Shown: in pieces, positions 50,931-61,996 of the stretch | Position numbering within the stretch: the stretch's first letter is position 1 | Layout: each line of letters begins with the position of its first letter | Source of the DNA: Mesostigma viride | Lineage: Eukaryota; Streptophyta; Mesostigmatophyceae; Mesostigmatales; Mesostigmataceae | Reading direction: 5' to 3' | DNA: 64,000 bases | NCBI GenBank assembly: GCA_009746045.1 | Contig: RPFO01000253.1 | Location: forward strand, 1,934,888-1,998,887 | Made by a program: the position numbers and the translations under genes | Notes under the pieces: generated by a model | Database searches by the model: none | What the model was told of the DNA's origin: nothing | What the model saw: only the letters and a program-made list of their open reading frames with translations

Positions 50931-51520
50931 CCGGTCCTGTACTTCTCCTCCGTCGACAGGTTCTCGACCCCCGTCCTGTCCAGTCGGTCGATGATATCGT
51001 TCGTCAGCTCGTCCTTGACGCCGTCGCCCGCGTAGTTCATGAGCGCGTTCGTGACCATCCCCAGCCGCGTGCGGCCTTTGAACACGGCGAAGTCGGACAG
51101 GTCGACGTCCGGCAGGATTCCGTTCGAGACGACCGCGCGGTCGCCGGTGACCAGGAACCCCGACGACCGTTTCGTCCCCAGCCCGCCGCCGCACGAGTAC
51201 CCGTGCCTCTCGAACAGCGCGATCCAGAACCACTTGTCCCGCGCGAACCTCTTCTCGTGGTCGTACCTGTCGAACCCCTTGTCCTCCATGAAATCGGAGA
51301 ACGCCTCGAACACGTGCGCCGTCTTGGCGGTCAACTCGGGCCCTTTCTGGACGCGCGACGTTTCCAGGAACTCGTGAAAGAGGAGCGCCCAGCGCGTTTC
51401 CTCTCCCGTCAGGGGCCTGTGAAGCGGCTCGTCGAGAGAGGCGAGCAGATCATCCTCGGATGACGAGCGATTGTCCTGTGCGACGGACGTCGGACGGGGC
51501 GACGACGAGTCCATCCTCAA
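50931..51520 (-). pseudogene. 5' part of the viral gene split by the LTR retrotransposon
   Basis: It starts at 51520 (MRMDSSSPRP) and gives about 196 residues before the insertion point. After a polar leader it is a mixed helical protein (WALLFHEFLETSRVQKGPEL, EAFSDFMEDKGFDRYDHEK, WFWIALFERHGYSCGGGLG, LGMVTNALMNYAGDGVKDEL) ending NLSTEEKYRTG at the LTR. The phase matches 38286-38828 across the element, so the original protein had about 375 residues. No transmembrane helix; no family recognised. Its start overlaps the gene at 51450 by about 70 bp. Confidence 0.6.
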
Positions 51521-51836
51521 AGGCGGCTTCCAACTTTTTTATGGCGAGAGCGAGGAACAGGATGCGGCGGGCGATTTCCTCGGGGAACACCGAGGACTTG
51601 GGCGCGATCTTCTCGACCGCCTCGTCCGCGACCTCGACGCACGCTTCGACCACGTCCCTGTACTGCTCCGGCAGAAACTTCTGCTTGCGGAGAATTTGAC
51701 CGGCGACCACGACGTTCCTTCCCGCGACGTTTTCCTCGTTCTTCTCGTCGTCCGCCCAGACCACTTCCTCGATCAGTTCGTCGCGCGTGCACAGGAAACG
51801 CGTGTGGAGGTCCACGTGCCGCAGGGCGAAGTCCAT
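51450..51836 (-). CDS. Helical viral protein, unknown
   Basis: 128 residues starting MDFALRHVDLHTRFLC. Predicted mostly helical, with YRDVVEACVEVADEAVEKIAPKS and EEIARRILFLALAIKKLEAAFEDG as the clearest helices; the second is hydrophobic but not clearly membrane-spanning. The end overlaps the start of the split gene on the same strand. The start is divergent from the OTU gene, with 139 bp between. CCATAAAAATGG is just upstream. Function unknown. Confidence 0.5.
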   Translation of the reverse strand: MDFALRHVDLHTRFLCTRDELIEEVVWADDEKNEENVAGRNVVVAGQILRKQKFLPEQYRDVVEACVEVADEAVEKIAPKSSVFPEEIARRILFLALAIKKLEAAFEDGLVVAPSDVRRTGQSLVIRG

Positions 51837-51975
51837 AAAAATGGGGGAGATGGTATAGCGTATGAAGAGAATTTCGGCACGGACACCACGTCGAGGCGCT
51901 TTTCATCACGCCGACGTCGACATAACGACATCCCGCGCGCCCCGCGCACGTCGACAAAAAACGACATCTGTCGGA

Positions 51976-52554
51976 ATGACGGACGAAGGCATAAGGACCG
52001 TCGAGTGCGGCTCGGCGCCGTCGAACAACTGTTTCTACCGCAGCGTGCTCGCGAGTCTGTGGCCGGACCGGTACCCGGACCCGGCGACGAACGCGCGGCT
52101 GACGTCGGACGCCGCGGAATTGCGCGCGCGCGCGGCGCGCGAGATCGCGAGAGACGCGAAACTGTTGCGGCTCGGGATGGCGTCGGCGTCGGCGCGCTCG
52201 CCGCAAGAGTACCTGCGCGCGCACGCCGCGGACGAGATGGCGGACTCGCCGCAAATCGAGGCGACGGCGCGCGCGCTGGGGTCGCGCGTCCTCGTGTACA
52301 ACGACTACGGCCGCGGGGAGGTGCGCGTGCACGAATTCGGCAAGGGGGGCGGCCGCGTCGCGCGCGTGTACTACCGCTTCGACCGCGACGGCGGAACGGA
52401 CCAGACGGGCCACTATCGCATGGTCGTCCCCGTAAAACGCAAGGCCGGGTTTCTCGCGTCCATCGGGGCCCTGTTCGCGGACGACGGAGAGTACGAAGAT
52501 TACGGCGATTTGGAACAGAGTTTCAAGACGGGGCTCATGATACGAGGGTTGTGA
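51976..52554 (+). CDS. OTU-family cysteine protease (probable deubiquitinase)
   Basis: 192 residues from the ATG at 51976; an upstream in-frame ATG at 51862 gives an Arg-rich leader that is less likely. The catalytic Cys19 sits in APSNNCFYRSVLASLW, the OTU signature (D/N-x-x-C-F/L-Y/F-R). SPQEYLRAHAADEMADSPQIEATARALGSRVLVYN matches the central OTU helices, and the catalytic His is in TGHYRMVVP. OTU enzymes remove ubiquitin from targets, and several giant viruses carry them, presumably to alter host ubiquitin signalling. It ends 12 bp from the stop of a convergent gene remnant. Confidence 0.8.
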   Translation: MTDEGIRTVECGSAPSNNCFYRSVLASLWPDRYPDPATNARLTSDAAELRARAAREIARDAKLLRLGMASASARSPQEYLRAHAADEMADSPQIEATARALGSRVLVYNDYGRGEVRVHEFGKGGGRVARVYYRFDRDGGTDQTGHYRMVVPVKRKAGFLASIGALFADDGEYEDYGDLEQSFKTGLMIRGL

Positions 52555-52566
52555 TTCGCTTTATTA

Positions 52567-52657
52567 TTACGAAAGTACGGCCGTTTCCTCGTACGCGTGC
52601 ACGTGTTCGCGGTCCAATTCCGACCACCAGTCCATGTTCCATACGGGGAGAGGGAGT
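52567..52657 (-). pseudogene. C-terminal remnant of a truncated viral gene
   Basis: The last 29 residues or so before the stop at 52567 (LPVWNMDWWSELDREHV..., acidic end) have viral codon use and are convergent with the OTU gene. Upstream of about 52657 the composition changes abruptly to repeat-like DNA, so the rest of the gene is lost or displaced beyond the window. Confidence 0.4.
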
Positions 52658-53237
52658 TAACGTAAAGGATTTACGTTAGATGGATAGAGATTGTTACGCT
52701 CTTTCCAACGGCACCTTGAACGCCTCATTTGGTTAAGGAACGTAAAAGTTATGACGTTTCCTAGGCTGTGCCGACAGTACCCGGCGCGCCACTGTGGGCG
52801 CGTACGGACACAGGATGTACAAGTGTCACTTTGATAGTCCGCAGGACGTTGACAGGACTTGTACAGGACTTGATGGTCAATTGATAGGTAGGCGCACTGC
52901 AGCGCGCCAGGACCTATGAGACAATTGATGCTGACTAGTGTACGGATAGGTCCACAGGACTAGCCGTATGGACAATTGATAGATCTGCGCGCCAAAGGCG
53001 TGCCAGAGTCTGTGTAATCAATTGATTGACAGTTCAGCTGTGACAGTGCAGCTGAATACTTGGACGCGTCCCTAGTAAGCTATATGAGTGACTTGGTCAC
53101 ACCGGGACGCTAGTTCTTGCGTGCACGTTCTCTTGGCACTGCGACCCTGTCGTCTGTGCTGCGTGCAGTCTTGGAAGTGACGTGACTTACGTCTGTGTTT
53201 CCTAATTGTTAATAAAGGCAACTTCCTGCAAGAACCA
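52658..53237. other. Probable 5' LTR or leader of a retroelement remnant
   Basis: It begins with a 9-bp-stem palindrome (TAACGTAAA, GGA, TTTACGTTA at 52658-52678) at the edge of the viral DNA. CAATTGAT recurs four times between 52870 and 53030. AATAAA lies at 53211, and the stretch ends AAGAACCA directly before a TGG that would fit a primer-binding site (53238-53252). No second copy is seen in the window, so the LTR call is tentative. Confidence 0.35.
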
Positions 53238-53295
53238 TGGCGGAATTCGTGGCATTCTTACCCTCACAACTCGTATTACACGCTCTGTCAAAAAG

Positions 53296-54006
53296 ATGCC
53301 AAATTCGGAAGAATTTCGGATTCCGGACGATGAGGAAATAGCCGCTCCGCCGGCTGGTTCTTCGTCAAGACCGACGGTGCCGTCGTGGCAGCAATTGCTC
53401 GACGAAGTAACGGTCTCGCTCGACGAGCTTCATCGTCAGCAGCGTGCAGCTCACGCATTGCTCGGGGATAACCCCGAGGACCCCGATTTGCCAGCACTGG
53501 TGCCGGCAATCCGCAACCTGTTGGACCAGATTCGAAACATTTTATCGACATTTACGGTCCAGGTGCGGGGAGGTTTGCGGTCGGTGACCGAAGTCACGAC
53601 TGCCATTGAGGAGTTGGACAACGTCCTCTCTTCACTCACCGGTTACCAGAGAAACCTGCAAAACTGGGCATCGCTACGCACGGGGGGCGCGCCGGCGGTG
53701 TCGACAAATTTGTTTCAGGATCTCGCGCTGTTATCGCTGCTCACTCGCGGCGTACGCAGTCGCGAGCGCCAGGTTTTAATTAACCTGGTGGCATTTCTCG
53801 CCTCTGTGCGAGAGTGGATTCCCGCGGGGTGGGAATTATTGACGATCTTTACACATCCTCTGCGCCTCGTCGCGCGTCGGCGCGTCGCAACTTACGCGGC
53901 GGGGAGCACGCCGGTTTTAATTCATACCGGTGCAGGTCCGGAGCTGGATATGGAGGATCGTGAGTTCGTATACACGTACTGCGACTTCAGGGGCCTTGAC
54001 TACTAG
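53296..54006 (+). CDS. Helical protein of a retroelement-like unit, unknown
   Basis: 236 residues from the ATG at 53296 (MPNSEEFRIPDDEE); a longer frame begins at 53206. It is acidic at first, then long helices (WQQLLDEVTVSLDELHRQQRA, LVPAIRNLLDQIRNILSTF, AIEELDNVLSSL), and ends VYTYCDFRGLDY. No zinc knuckle or membrane helix is clear. Its position after a probable LTR and primer site suggests a gag-like or accessory protein of a retroelement. The base composition is between that of the viral and host blocks. Not recognised. Confidence 0.4.
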   Translation: MPNSEEFRIPDDEEIAAPPAGSSSRPTVPSWQQLLDEVTVSLDELHRQQRAAHALLGDNPEDPDLPALVPAIRNLLDQIRNILSTFTVQVRGGLRSVTEVTTAIEELDNVLSSLTGYQRNLQNWASLRTGGAPAVSTNLFQDLALLSLLTRGVRSRERQVLINLVAFLASVREWIPAGWELLTIFTHPLRLVARRRVATYAAGSTPVLIHTGAGPELDMEDREFVYTYCDFRGLDY

Positions 54007-54176
54007 TCGGCCTAATTTTCTTCTGCAGTACTCGTCGACATTTTTTTTGTCGAATTTTCAGCGGCATTTCGCGGGGCGGCAGCGACACCGGCGCAGGCGG
54101 CAGTGGCGACACAAAAATTTTGTACATATTTTCTGCTGCTTTGTTAAGGTGTTCTTTGAATAGCTGGTAGTGCAGG

Positions 54177-55292
54177 ATGGCTGAGGGACGCCGTAGCAAG
54201 GGTCCAGCCAGTGGGAATAATAATGGGGGTGCTGGTAGTGGAACCGCTCACGTAGATGACGTGGGGCTTACCGGAGAGATTACCAACCTTCCTCACAATA
54301 ATAATAATGCACAAGCTATTCATGGCTTTGATCTTACCACACAGGGTCTTTTAATTGTCAATCAGTTGCAGCCTGTAACCTCAGACTCCAAGCCTAAGCA
54401 GGCTGAAGAGTTTGTGGAGGGATTGGAAGGGTTCCCTAGCTTGTACGGTGGTACAAATTACTATCAAATCTGGATAGGCAGTAGCACTTTTGGCAAGTGT
54501 ACTGACCAGATTAAGGACCTAACCAGGGAGTGCAAAAAGGCCAATAAGGCCTGGGCACTGTACGTGGCTGAGCTGAAGGAGCTGCTGGAGGACCAACGCA
54601 AGAAGGTCGGCATCCATTGGCAGGACAAGTATCAAGGGTGGGAGGTCAAGGGGGACCTGATCCAGAACTTTCTCAACTATTGTAAGATGGTTGAGGAGGG
54701 CAGGGCTCACGGCTTTAATGTCGCTGATAACATAGCCCTAACCAACTGGCTCAAGGTTTCTGGGCTGGATAAGGCGACACGTGGCTCCTTAAAAGTCATG
54801 TGTGCCCCACACTCTACCCTGAAGGCCTACAAGGTCATCATTAAACAAGCTCTCGAGGCAGAGGAGCTGTTTGAGGGTGGAGTGCCAGCAGTGAAGGCTA
54901 CCCAGGCAGGCGGGCGTACCCAGGGTGGCTCCAAGACGTCTGAGGCTGACCGAAGCCAAGGAGGGCGTAGGGGCAACCATCACAAGCGCAAGGGAGATCA
55001 TTCACCTGATTCTGACAGGAGGTCACACTCCAAGTCGGTGTTCAGGCGGGTGGGTGGTCAGCCCAAGCAGGGCAACGCGTCTGACAATGGGGGCAGTGGC
55101 CAGGGCAAGTCCAAGATACAATGCTACCTGTGCAAGGGGTGGGGGCACATCAAGAAGGAGTGTCCCAGCTTCAAGAAGTCCCAGGGCCAGGGCAGCAACA
55201 AGAATAACAACAACAACAAGAAGAACAACAACAAGTCCCAGGCAGGCCAGCCTTCAAAGGGCAGTCAGCAAGAAGACAACAAGGAGCAGTGA
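54177..55292 (+). CDS. Gag of a divergent LTR retrotransposon
   Basis: 371 residues. The central part (WALYVAELKELLEDQRKKVG, LIQNFLNYCKMVEEGRA) fits a copia-like capsid domain. A basic Gly/Ser stretch precedes a CCHC zinc knuckle (CYLCKGWGHIKKEC, about residues 312-325). The C-terminus is an Asn/Lys-rich low-complexity tail. The frame is intact. It is followed by pol pieces in other frames. Confidence 0.7.
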   Translation: MAEGRRSKGPASGNNNGGAGSGTAHVDDVGLTGEITNLPHNNNNAQAIHGFDLTTQGLLIVNQLQPVTSDSKPKQAEEFVEGLEGFPSLYGGTNYYQIWIGSSTFGKCTDQIKDLTRECKKANKAWALYVAELKELLEDQRKKVGIHWQDKYQGWEVKGDLIQNFLNYCKMVEEGRAHGFNVADNIALTNWLKVSGLDKATRGSLKVMCAPHSTLKAYKVIIKQALEAEELFEGGVPAVKATQAGGRTQGGSKTSEADRSQGGRRGNHHKRKGDHSPDSDRRSHSKSVFRRVGGQPKQGNASDNGGSGQGKSKIQCYLCKGWGHIKKECPSFKKSQGQGSNKNNNNNKKNNNKSQAGQPSKGSQQEDNKEQ

Positions 55293-55433
55293 CTGTCTGA
55301 GGCAACCCCTACACACCTTAATTCACCCAAGGGGGAGGCCAGGTGCTCCAATGCAGATTTTATATCTGGGCAACAAGAGGGTGATCTCCAGGTTCAGTGT
55401 GGCCCCAGGTCACCTGGAGAGGTACAGGTTCCT

Positions 55434-57459
55434 ATGAAGACGTCCTTGACAGCTGATGCAGCTGTAAGTATGTCTGACCCTATGCATCCTCGTGCTGGGC
55501 ACGAGGGTGGACCTCTCATTTTGAGAGAAACCAATGTACAACCACAGAGGGGTGTGAAGGCCTCTGGTGGTATGCATGTGGTCCCTGCTGGCGGTCCAGG
55601 TGTTGGGCATGAGCAGGGTGACTCAGGCTCTGAGTCAGAACAGGATGGAAGTCAGCATGGTGATGCTGGACAATCTGACAGCACAGTCCTGACTGTGCCA
55701 GGGACTGCTTCCTCTGTGTACCAGGAGTTGGGTGCCCGAATCCACAACATGTTTGGGCATGCCACTTCTCTGTCAAACAACTTTGCCTTCCGTATGGGCA
55801 GGGCACCCCTTCTTAAGGCGTGTCAGCAAGCTGCCTCACGGTGTAAGTGCCAGTTGTCCCTCCAACAAGCCCAGGAAATCACATGCCAAAGCTCTACCTC
55901 AGAGCATTGGTGATCTGCAGTGTGATATCCAACACATCAGGGGCATGCAACTGTTGGTGTGCGTGGACAGGTACACGAAATACAAGGTGCTGGAGCATTT
56001 ACCTTCTATGAAGAACAGGTACTTGCTGGCTGCCCTGCAGAATGTAAGAGCCAAGTTTCCTACCACAAGGATCCAGGTGGACATGCAGTTTCAGCATCTC
56101 AAGGGTGATCCTACCCTTCCTGAGTTGCTGGTTACACCTAGGGAGGCTCATGGGCAGCAGGGTGCTATCGAGAGGGCAATCCAGGAGGTCAAGAAATTGA
56201 TCATCTCTGAAGACTGGGTACCCTTGTCTGCACCTGCACTTGTCAGGAGTGCATGGCTGAGGAACGTGGAGCAGCAGCTGAACAGCAGGGTTAACTTCTA
56301 CTATGATGGAGTTGCTGTCAGCCCAATGGGTCTATATCATGGCCTGTGCCCACCACATGTGCTGGAGGGCTGGAAACATGCTGCACATGTCACCTTTGCC
56401 AAGCTGAGGGAGAAGGACCGGGGTTGGAAGATGCTGGAGCCACAAGTGGGTCAGAAGGTCCTAGCTTGGAAGGAACCTAGCCTTTATGGCAAACGTGGTA
56501 GCTGGAGTCCTGGGGTGGTTACCCAGGTTGATGAAGCTAGCCACGCATGCTTGGTCAGCATGGAGGACGAACCAAAGCATGTACACCGGCTGAGTTGGTC
56601 ATATGTCAAGCCTAACCTGATGAATGAGGGCAGTCAGGCACAAGGCTCACAGGATCTGCAGGATTTTCAGGTCCCAGGTGACATCACTGACGCAACGACC
56701 ACATCTGTTGCAGGGGAATCTGTCAGCCCTGGCCAGGTTGCAGAGGTACTTGTTGAACAGGCTGCAAGGTCAACAGCTGGGGAGTCAACTGTCAAGCCCA
56801 AGGCACTAACCAAGCCCAGGGGGACAAGTTTGGCTGGATTGATTGGGGCTCTACAAAGGGCCAAGAAGCAGCCCAAGGTAGCCAAGCTCAGGTGGCATGG
56901 CAATCTGGGGCTGGACACTGCCTTAGAGGTAGACACTAATTCTCAGGTCTCCATTATTGGGACCAGGGCTGCAGCAGGGTACAGCATGTCTGAACCCAGC
57001 TATCAGTTTGTGTCTGACTTCAGTGGCGGGGTACACGTGAAGGTACTGGGTGAGGTATCCATTCCTATCCTTGGACAGGACACTGCTTTTTGTGTCTTGG
57101 AGGGCTATCAAGGACCTGCTCTTCTGGGGCAGAATTTCCTATGCCAGGATGGGGTAGTGATCACGTCCTCTCTCCTGACTAAGGAAGGGGCTGGTCAGGT
57201 CCCACTGATTAATTTCAGGACCACTCACCTATCACGTGCAGTAACCAGGACGGTTAAGCGTGTGCAAGTGTGCCAGGGGCAGGAGCCCTTGGTTGATGAC
57301 CTCATACTGCCAGCTGCTAGTCATCCAAGCAGTTTGGGCATTGGTCCTCACTCACTTGCTGGACACAGCCCTATCAACTACCAAGGCCTGGTGAAGCTCA
57401 TGTCAGTTAGAATGCGGTGGGATATATTGCTTGAGAACACTGAAAGCTTGGAGCAATGA
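55434..57459 (+). pseudogene. Pol fragment: integrase and retropepsin-like domain, truncated before RT
   Basis: A first frame (55434-55913) carries the integrase zinc-binding part (IHNMFGHA...RCKCQL). It must shift near 55890 to the second frame, which has the integrase core (VCVDRYTKYKVLEHL, HGQQGAIERAIQEVKKLI, NSRVNFYYDGVAVSP) and a C-terminal chromatin-binding-like region (KEPSLYGKRGSWSPGVV). A retropepsin-like domain follows (EVDTNSQVSII at 56931, GEVSIPILG, ALLGQNFL). The sequence breaks off near 57410, before any RT motif. The order integrase-protease matches the two related elements. Confidence 0.7.
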
Positions 57460-58251
57460 ATTGCTTGGTTCATTAGAAAATAGGTTTACCCTTTATCAAC
57501 GTTCCTCTCACCGGCTGCGCCGCCAGTGACCGTTGGGTGCAGACCGTTGGCCCGAGGCCACACGATGACAGGTAGCCGTCTAGTCACTGCATCGTGCGAT
57601 CACAGATCAATGCACGCTGCAGTACGGTCCCTATCTAGGATACTCTAGTACCGTCCAATGACAGGACACTACGTATACTGGGTACTGACATCTGTCACGT
57701 ACCTCAGTACCCAAAGTACCTATCTAGGGAAACGTATGCGACTCGACTAGCATTCCTATCTGCATAGCCCACGTGGTATTTATATTCACATACCAACGTA
57801 GGTTTACAAGGCTTATTCATACGTTGTATTCACAATGCCTTTGAGACTTAGTCTACAGCAAAGCATGGAGACTAACTCCAGTATTGTTTTATTATTTATT
57901 TCTTAATGCAGGTCTGCACCCCCAACATTATTGTTATTGTTTTTAAGTTGATTAGGGGTACAAAAGAGACATGGCTGGTTGAGCCAGGTTGGTTACAGCT
58001 GGCTGTTCTGGCCAGGTGTTATATTGCACATTAAATAAGGTGTACACAGCTGGCTGGTTTGGCCAGTTACTGAAGCACACATTAAGTAAATGGATACAAA
58101 GCTTGTGTCCTCAAGCTGCAAATGGATACAAATCTGACCTAGCCAGCACTCACACCCCACAACGAATGTGTTGAATTTTATGGCGCCCAGCAGCTATCGC
58201 TGTGGTAAGGGGGTGTGGTGGTTGTGTACTGTGCTATGGCCAGTCATTTAT
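57460..58251. other. Retroelement junction, no gene
   Basis: The left part (to about 57920) is rich in short repeats of GGTAC and CTAG and has no frame. ACCCCCAACA near 57928 could be the polypurine tract of the minus-strand element to the right, with its 3' LTR ending GGTCTGCA, but no matching 5' LTR can be confirmed. From 57970 to 58080 GGCTGG-type words (AGCTGGCTG, TGGCCAG) repeat. Confidence 0.35.
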
Positions 58252-61200
58252 TCAAACACTGACTCTGATATCATAGGGGTTCATGTTCTGAAAGAGGAGC
58301 TGGTACTGTTGGCCAGCAGCATCCCGCAGCTTCGTGAGAGCGTCTGCTGGGTTGTCCTCATCATCCACATGAGTCCAGCTGGAAAAATAGGTGGCCTCCT
58401 GTTTGAGGATCACCCAATCCAAGTCAGTGTGGACAGCAGCAGAGACAGATTTCTTGGTTAGAAAACTGATCACAGATTGGCTGTCAGTATAGAGATGTGA
58501 GATGACATTGCATGTGCTGCCTGCCTGGGTTTGTAGCCAGGTGAGCATGTGCTGCAGGGAACGAGCATGCAATGCAGCAGACACCACAGCACGACATTCA
58601 GCTGAGTTGCTGCTGCCAGGTTTTCTGCGGTGTAGCCTGCTGTACCAGGAAGTGAGGGACATGTAATCTGACCTGTTGGTGAGAAAAAACAGCCCTGATT
58701 CCCGTGCCCCCATCTGATTGATTGTTCTGCTCTCCATGGAGCTGTCCATGACACATTGGATGTGGATGTCTTCCATCAGATTCAGGCCATGGAGGATGAG
58801 GGGGGGACAGTCATTGACCAACTTCCTGATGTGACTGCATTTGATCTTGACTAGAACATCATGGGTGACCCTGCTGATGACAGCTAAGGGAGCCCCACAG
58901 ATGGCTGACCACCACCCCAGTTTGCCCTGAACAGTGGCACACATATGTAAGGGGAGGTAGTTGTCCTGCAGCAGATCTAGACAATCTTGGATATATTCTG
59001 CAGGAGGGGAGAGAGAGCAGACCCACTGATCTGGCTGCCTATGCAGCTGCAACATGATGCCACAGAACTGGATGGGGGTTGTGCTCAATTCCACCTGTTT
59101 GCCAATCTCATATGATTCCTGGACCTGCTGAATAAAGGTTTCCACCTCAGCTCTAGGCCCACAAATGAGTTGGTCATCTCCATGCCACACAAAGAACAGC
59201 AGTCCAGAGGGGGTGGGTACAACAAAAAAGCATGGGTCCAGGTCATCATACGTGGCCTTGAGCTTTTTGAATACTTCCTCTGCTGAGTCTCTGAAAATTT
59301 TTGGGGCACTGACAAGCCCTTCCACCCCAATGTTGATGATAAGGTGGGGCTCATCAATATAAGGTTTCCACACAGCTGGGGTGTCTACCACGTACACCTT
59401 CCCTTTCCACACAGATTCAGCCTTTTCTGGGTCCCCCCTGAGGAAGGCCCTTTTAATATCAGTGGCTTTGCAGACATAGTCTTGGCCTGCATTGAGGTTG
59501 TGGAGGAAGAGGGAGAGCATGATCCTGAGTGAGGTTTGTTGCAGCCCAGGTGTGTATGTTTCCCCTTTTGGCAGTGTGGAGGTCCCCTTTAATTCTGTGA
59601 CACATGGTCTGGCATGGAAGATTGGGGAGCCCACTTTTTGTGGTTTTTGTTTGAGAACAAATTTTAATCTGAGCTTTTTGGCTCCCTCTGGCACGTCCCA
59701 TGAAGGGGTGACAGGCGGTTTGTATTGAGGGTTTTTGGGGTTGGGCAGGACCCATTCCTGCCTGGCTTGGTGGACAATGGCCATCAGCCACTTGGTAAAC
59801 CCTTTTTGTGTTTTGCATTCTTGTATGACGTGGGAGATTTGGTGGGGTGAGTGCATGGCTATGTCCCACTTACCCAGCCCAAAGGCTGAGGGATGGAGGA
59901 ACTGGCTGTGCACTAACTTGTCCAGATCAGGGATCTCCCCTGGTGCATACTGAGTGTTGACTGCCTTGATGACAGCATCCATACCAGGGACAATACTGGA
60001 GAGAGGGATTTTAAAGTGGTCCAGAGGAACTGCACCCACCCCTGTGACACTGAGCTCATTAGCTGAGATAAGCACCCCAGGATAGGATACAAAAGGTTCC
60101 CCCAACAAGGTGTTACCAGAGTACCCCTCCACCACCTGGAAGGGTGTCTGAATACCAAGTATAGGGAGCATCACTTGTCCCACTACATCCAGTGAGCTTT
60201 GGCCTGAGAAATCCTGCACCCGTGCCCAAAATGAAGGTGCAATCTCAAGACCAGGGATGGCTTGTGCACTGATCACACTGACCTGTGCCTGAGTGTCTAT
60301 TGCCAGGGTCCAGGGGTCCTGACTAGTGCACACAGCTGAGACTTTTGCCAACCCTGCGGCCACAGCAGCTTGTTGCTTATGTGACCTGTGTAATGCTTGC
60401 AAGGCGACTGCCAATCTTGACCTCAGAGCGGGAGGGTTGGCAGACAATTTGGTGCCTTGGGGCTGAGCTAATGCTTCCAACCCAGCTACCTCGTGCCTGG
60501 TTAAGCAATCCCCAGGTTGTGAAGTGGGCCTGGCTTCACTGAGGGTGGAAGGGTTCACAGAGGGTGCTGTGGTGCTGTCAACAGCAGTAATTGGTGGCTC
60601 AGAGCTACTGCTGGGCATGCTGGAGTTGCCAGATAGAAGTAGTGAGTCCATGCTTAAAGACTCTTCCCCAGGCACGTCTGCCATGGGAGAATAATACTTC
60701 TTAATTCTATGACAGCTCACCCTGTGACGCTTCCCATTGATATTGTGCTTGACCTCCACGGTCTTGCTGTTTTTGGTAAATCCACGGATGGTAACTGGAC
60801 CTAGCCAAGTTCCAACCTTACCAAAGCTGTTTTCCTTGTAATAGAGAACTTGATCACCTTTTTGGAATACTGGCCTGGAATGGGTTTTATCTTTTTCTGC
60901 CAGTTTTGCTGAGGTTTGTGCACGTGCAGTGTTGTACAGTGCTATCACCTCTGGGGGATATACACCTGCCTGCAGGCCTGCTGGGATTACTTCACCCCAC
61001 GTGGCATGCAAGACAGGTCTCATGTTTAGGGTTGTGCACATTTCATGACACCAGAGTGCCCTGTCACAATAGACCCCTGAAGTAGCATCCTTGGAAGGAT
61101 TTTTGGCTAGTAGGGTTTTGACAGATCTGATGGTTCTTTCAATGACCCCCTGACCCTCATGATCTTCCAGCCCAGCAATCTCTATTGCTTCACACCCTTC

Positions 61201-61965
61201 CAGGTCAGTCAGACAAGAAAATTGTTGATCAAGCAAAATTCTGTCAACTGGGTAGAATCTGGGTAAAGCAATCATGAGTGCAACACGTAGCTGCCCTGCA
61301 GACATGCCAGGTAGGGGTTCCATTACTGTGAACCTGGACCATGAGTCTTTTAGGATCAGGTAGGGTTGGACATCTTTGTTGATGTGCATCACATCCCCCA
61401 CTATCATGCCCCTATTGGTGGAAGGAGTTGCAGTATGCCATTTTTGAGGTTTGGGGCTATTGAACTGACATTCTTGACAGTGTTGTCTAGCCAGTTTTAC
61501 TGCATTCCTGAGTTGTTTTCCCATGCTACTACCCCCCAGCCGTCTGGCCAGTTCCTCAGCCACTGTTTCATGACCCATGGCTAGGTGCAGCTGATGAGCA
61601 AGCTCCTTGATATCTATGGAGTTGTCAACAGTAGGGGTTAGTGCTTTTATGTAAGGTTCCAGAACAGGGTGTTGGGAGGACAGTAAGGTTGCTGCCTCAA
61701 AATCAATTATGCCCTGGTTGCCATCCCCAATGGTAATGAGATCATCATCCTCAGAGTACATAAGGTGAGTGAACTCACATTGATTTGGGTAGCGAGGCCT
61801 GTTGCAACGGCTGCCTGGAGGCCCCAGGGGATGACGTGCGTGCCAGCAGCCCGGGCAGAGATCCACCCCGTTGGCCAGGGAGTCGTTGTTGGGGCAGTTG
61901 TGCCGTGCGTGCCCTCGTTGGAAGCACCTCAGGCACCTTATGGACCCCCCAGGGTTGCCAGGCTG

Positions 61966-61996
<31 letters not shown>

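Noticed and set aside
57460-57920. Matching LTR for the element at 52658
   Set aside because: Similar in base composition and short words, but no alignable stretch could be found by eye.
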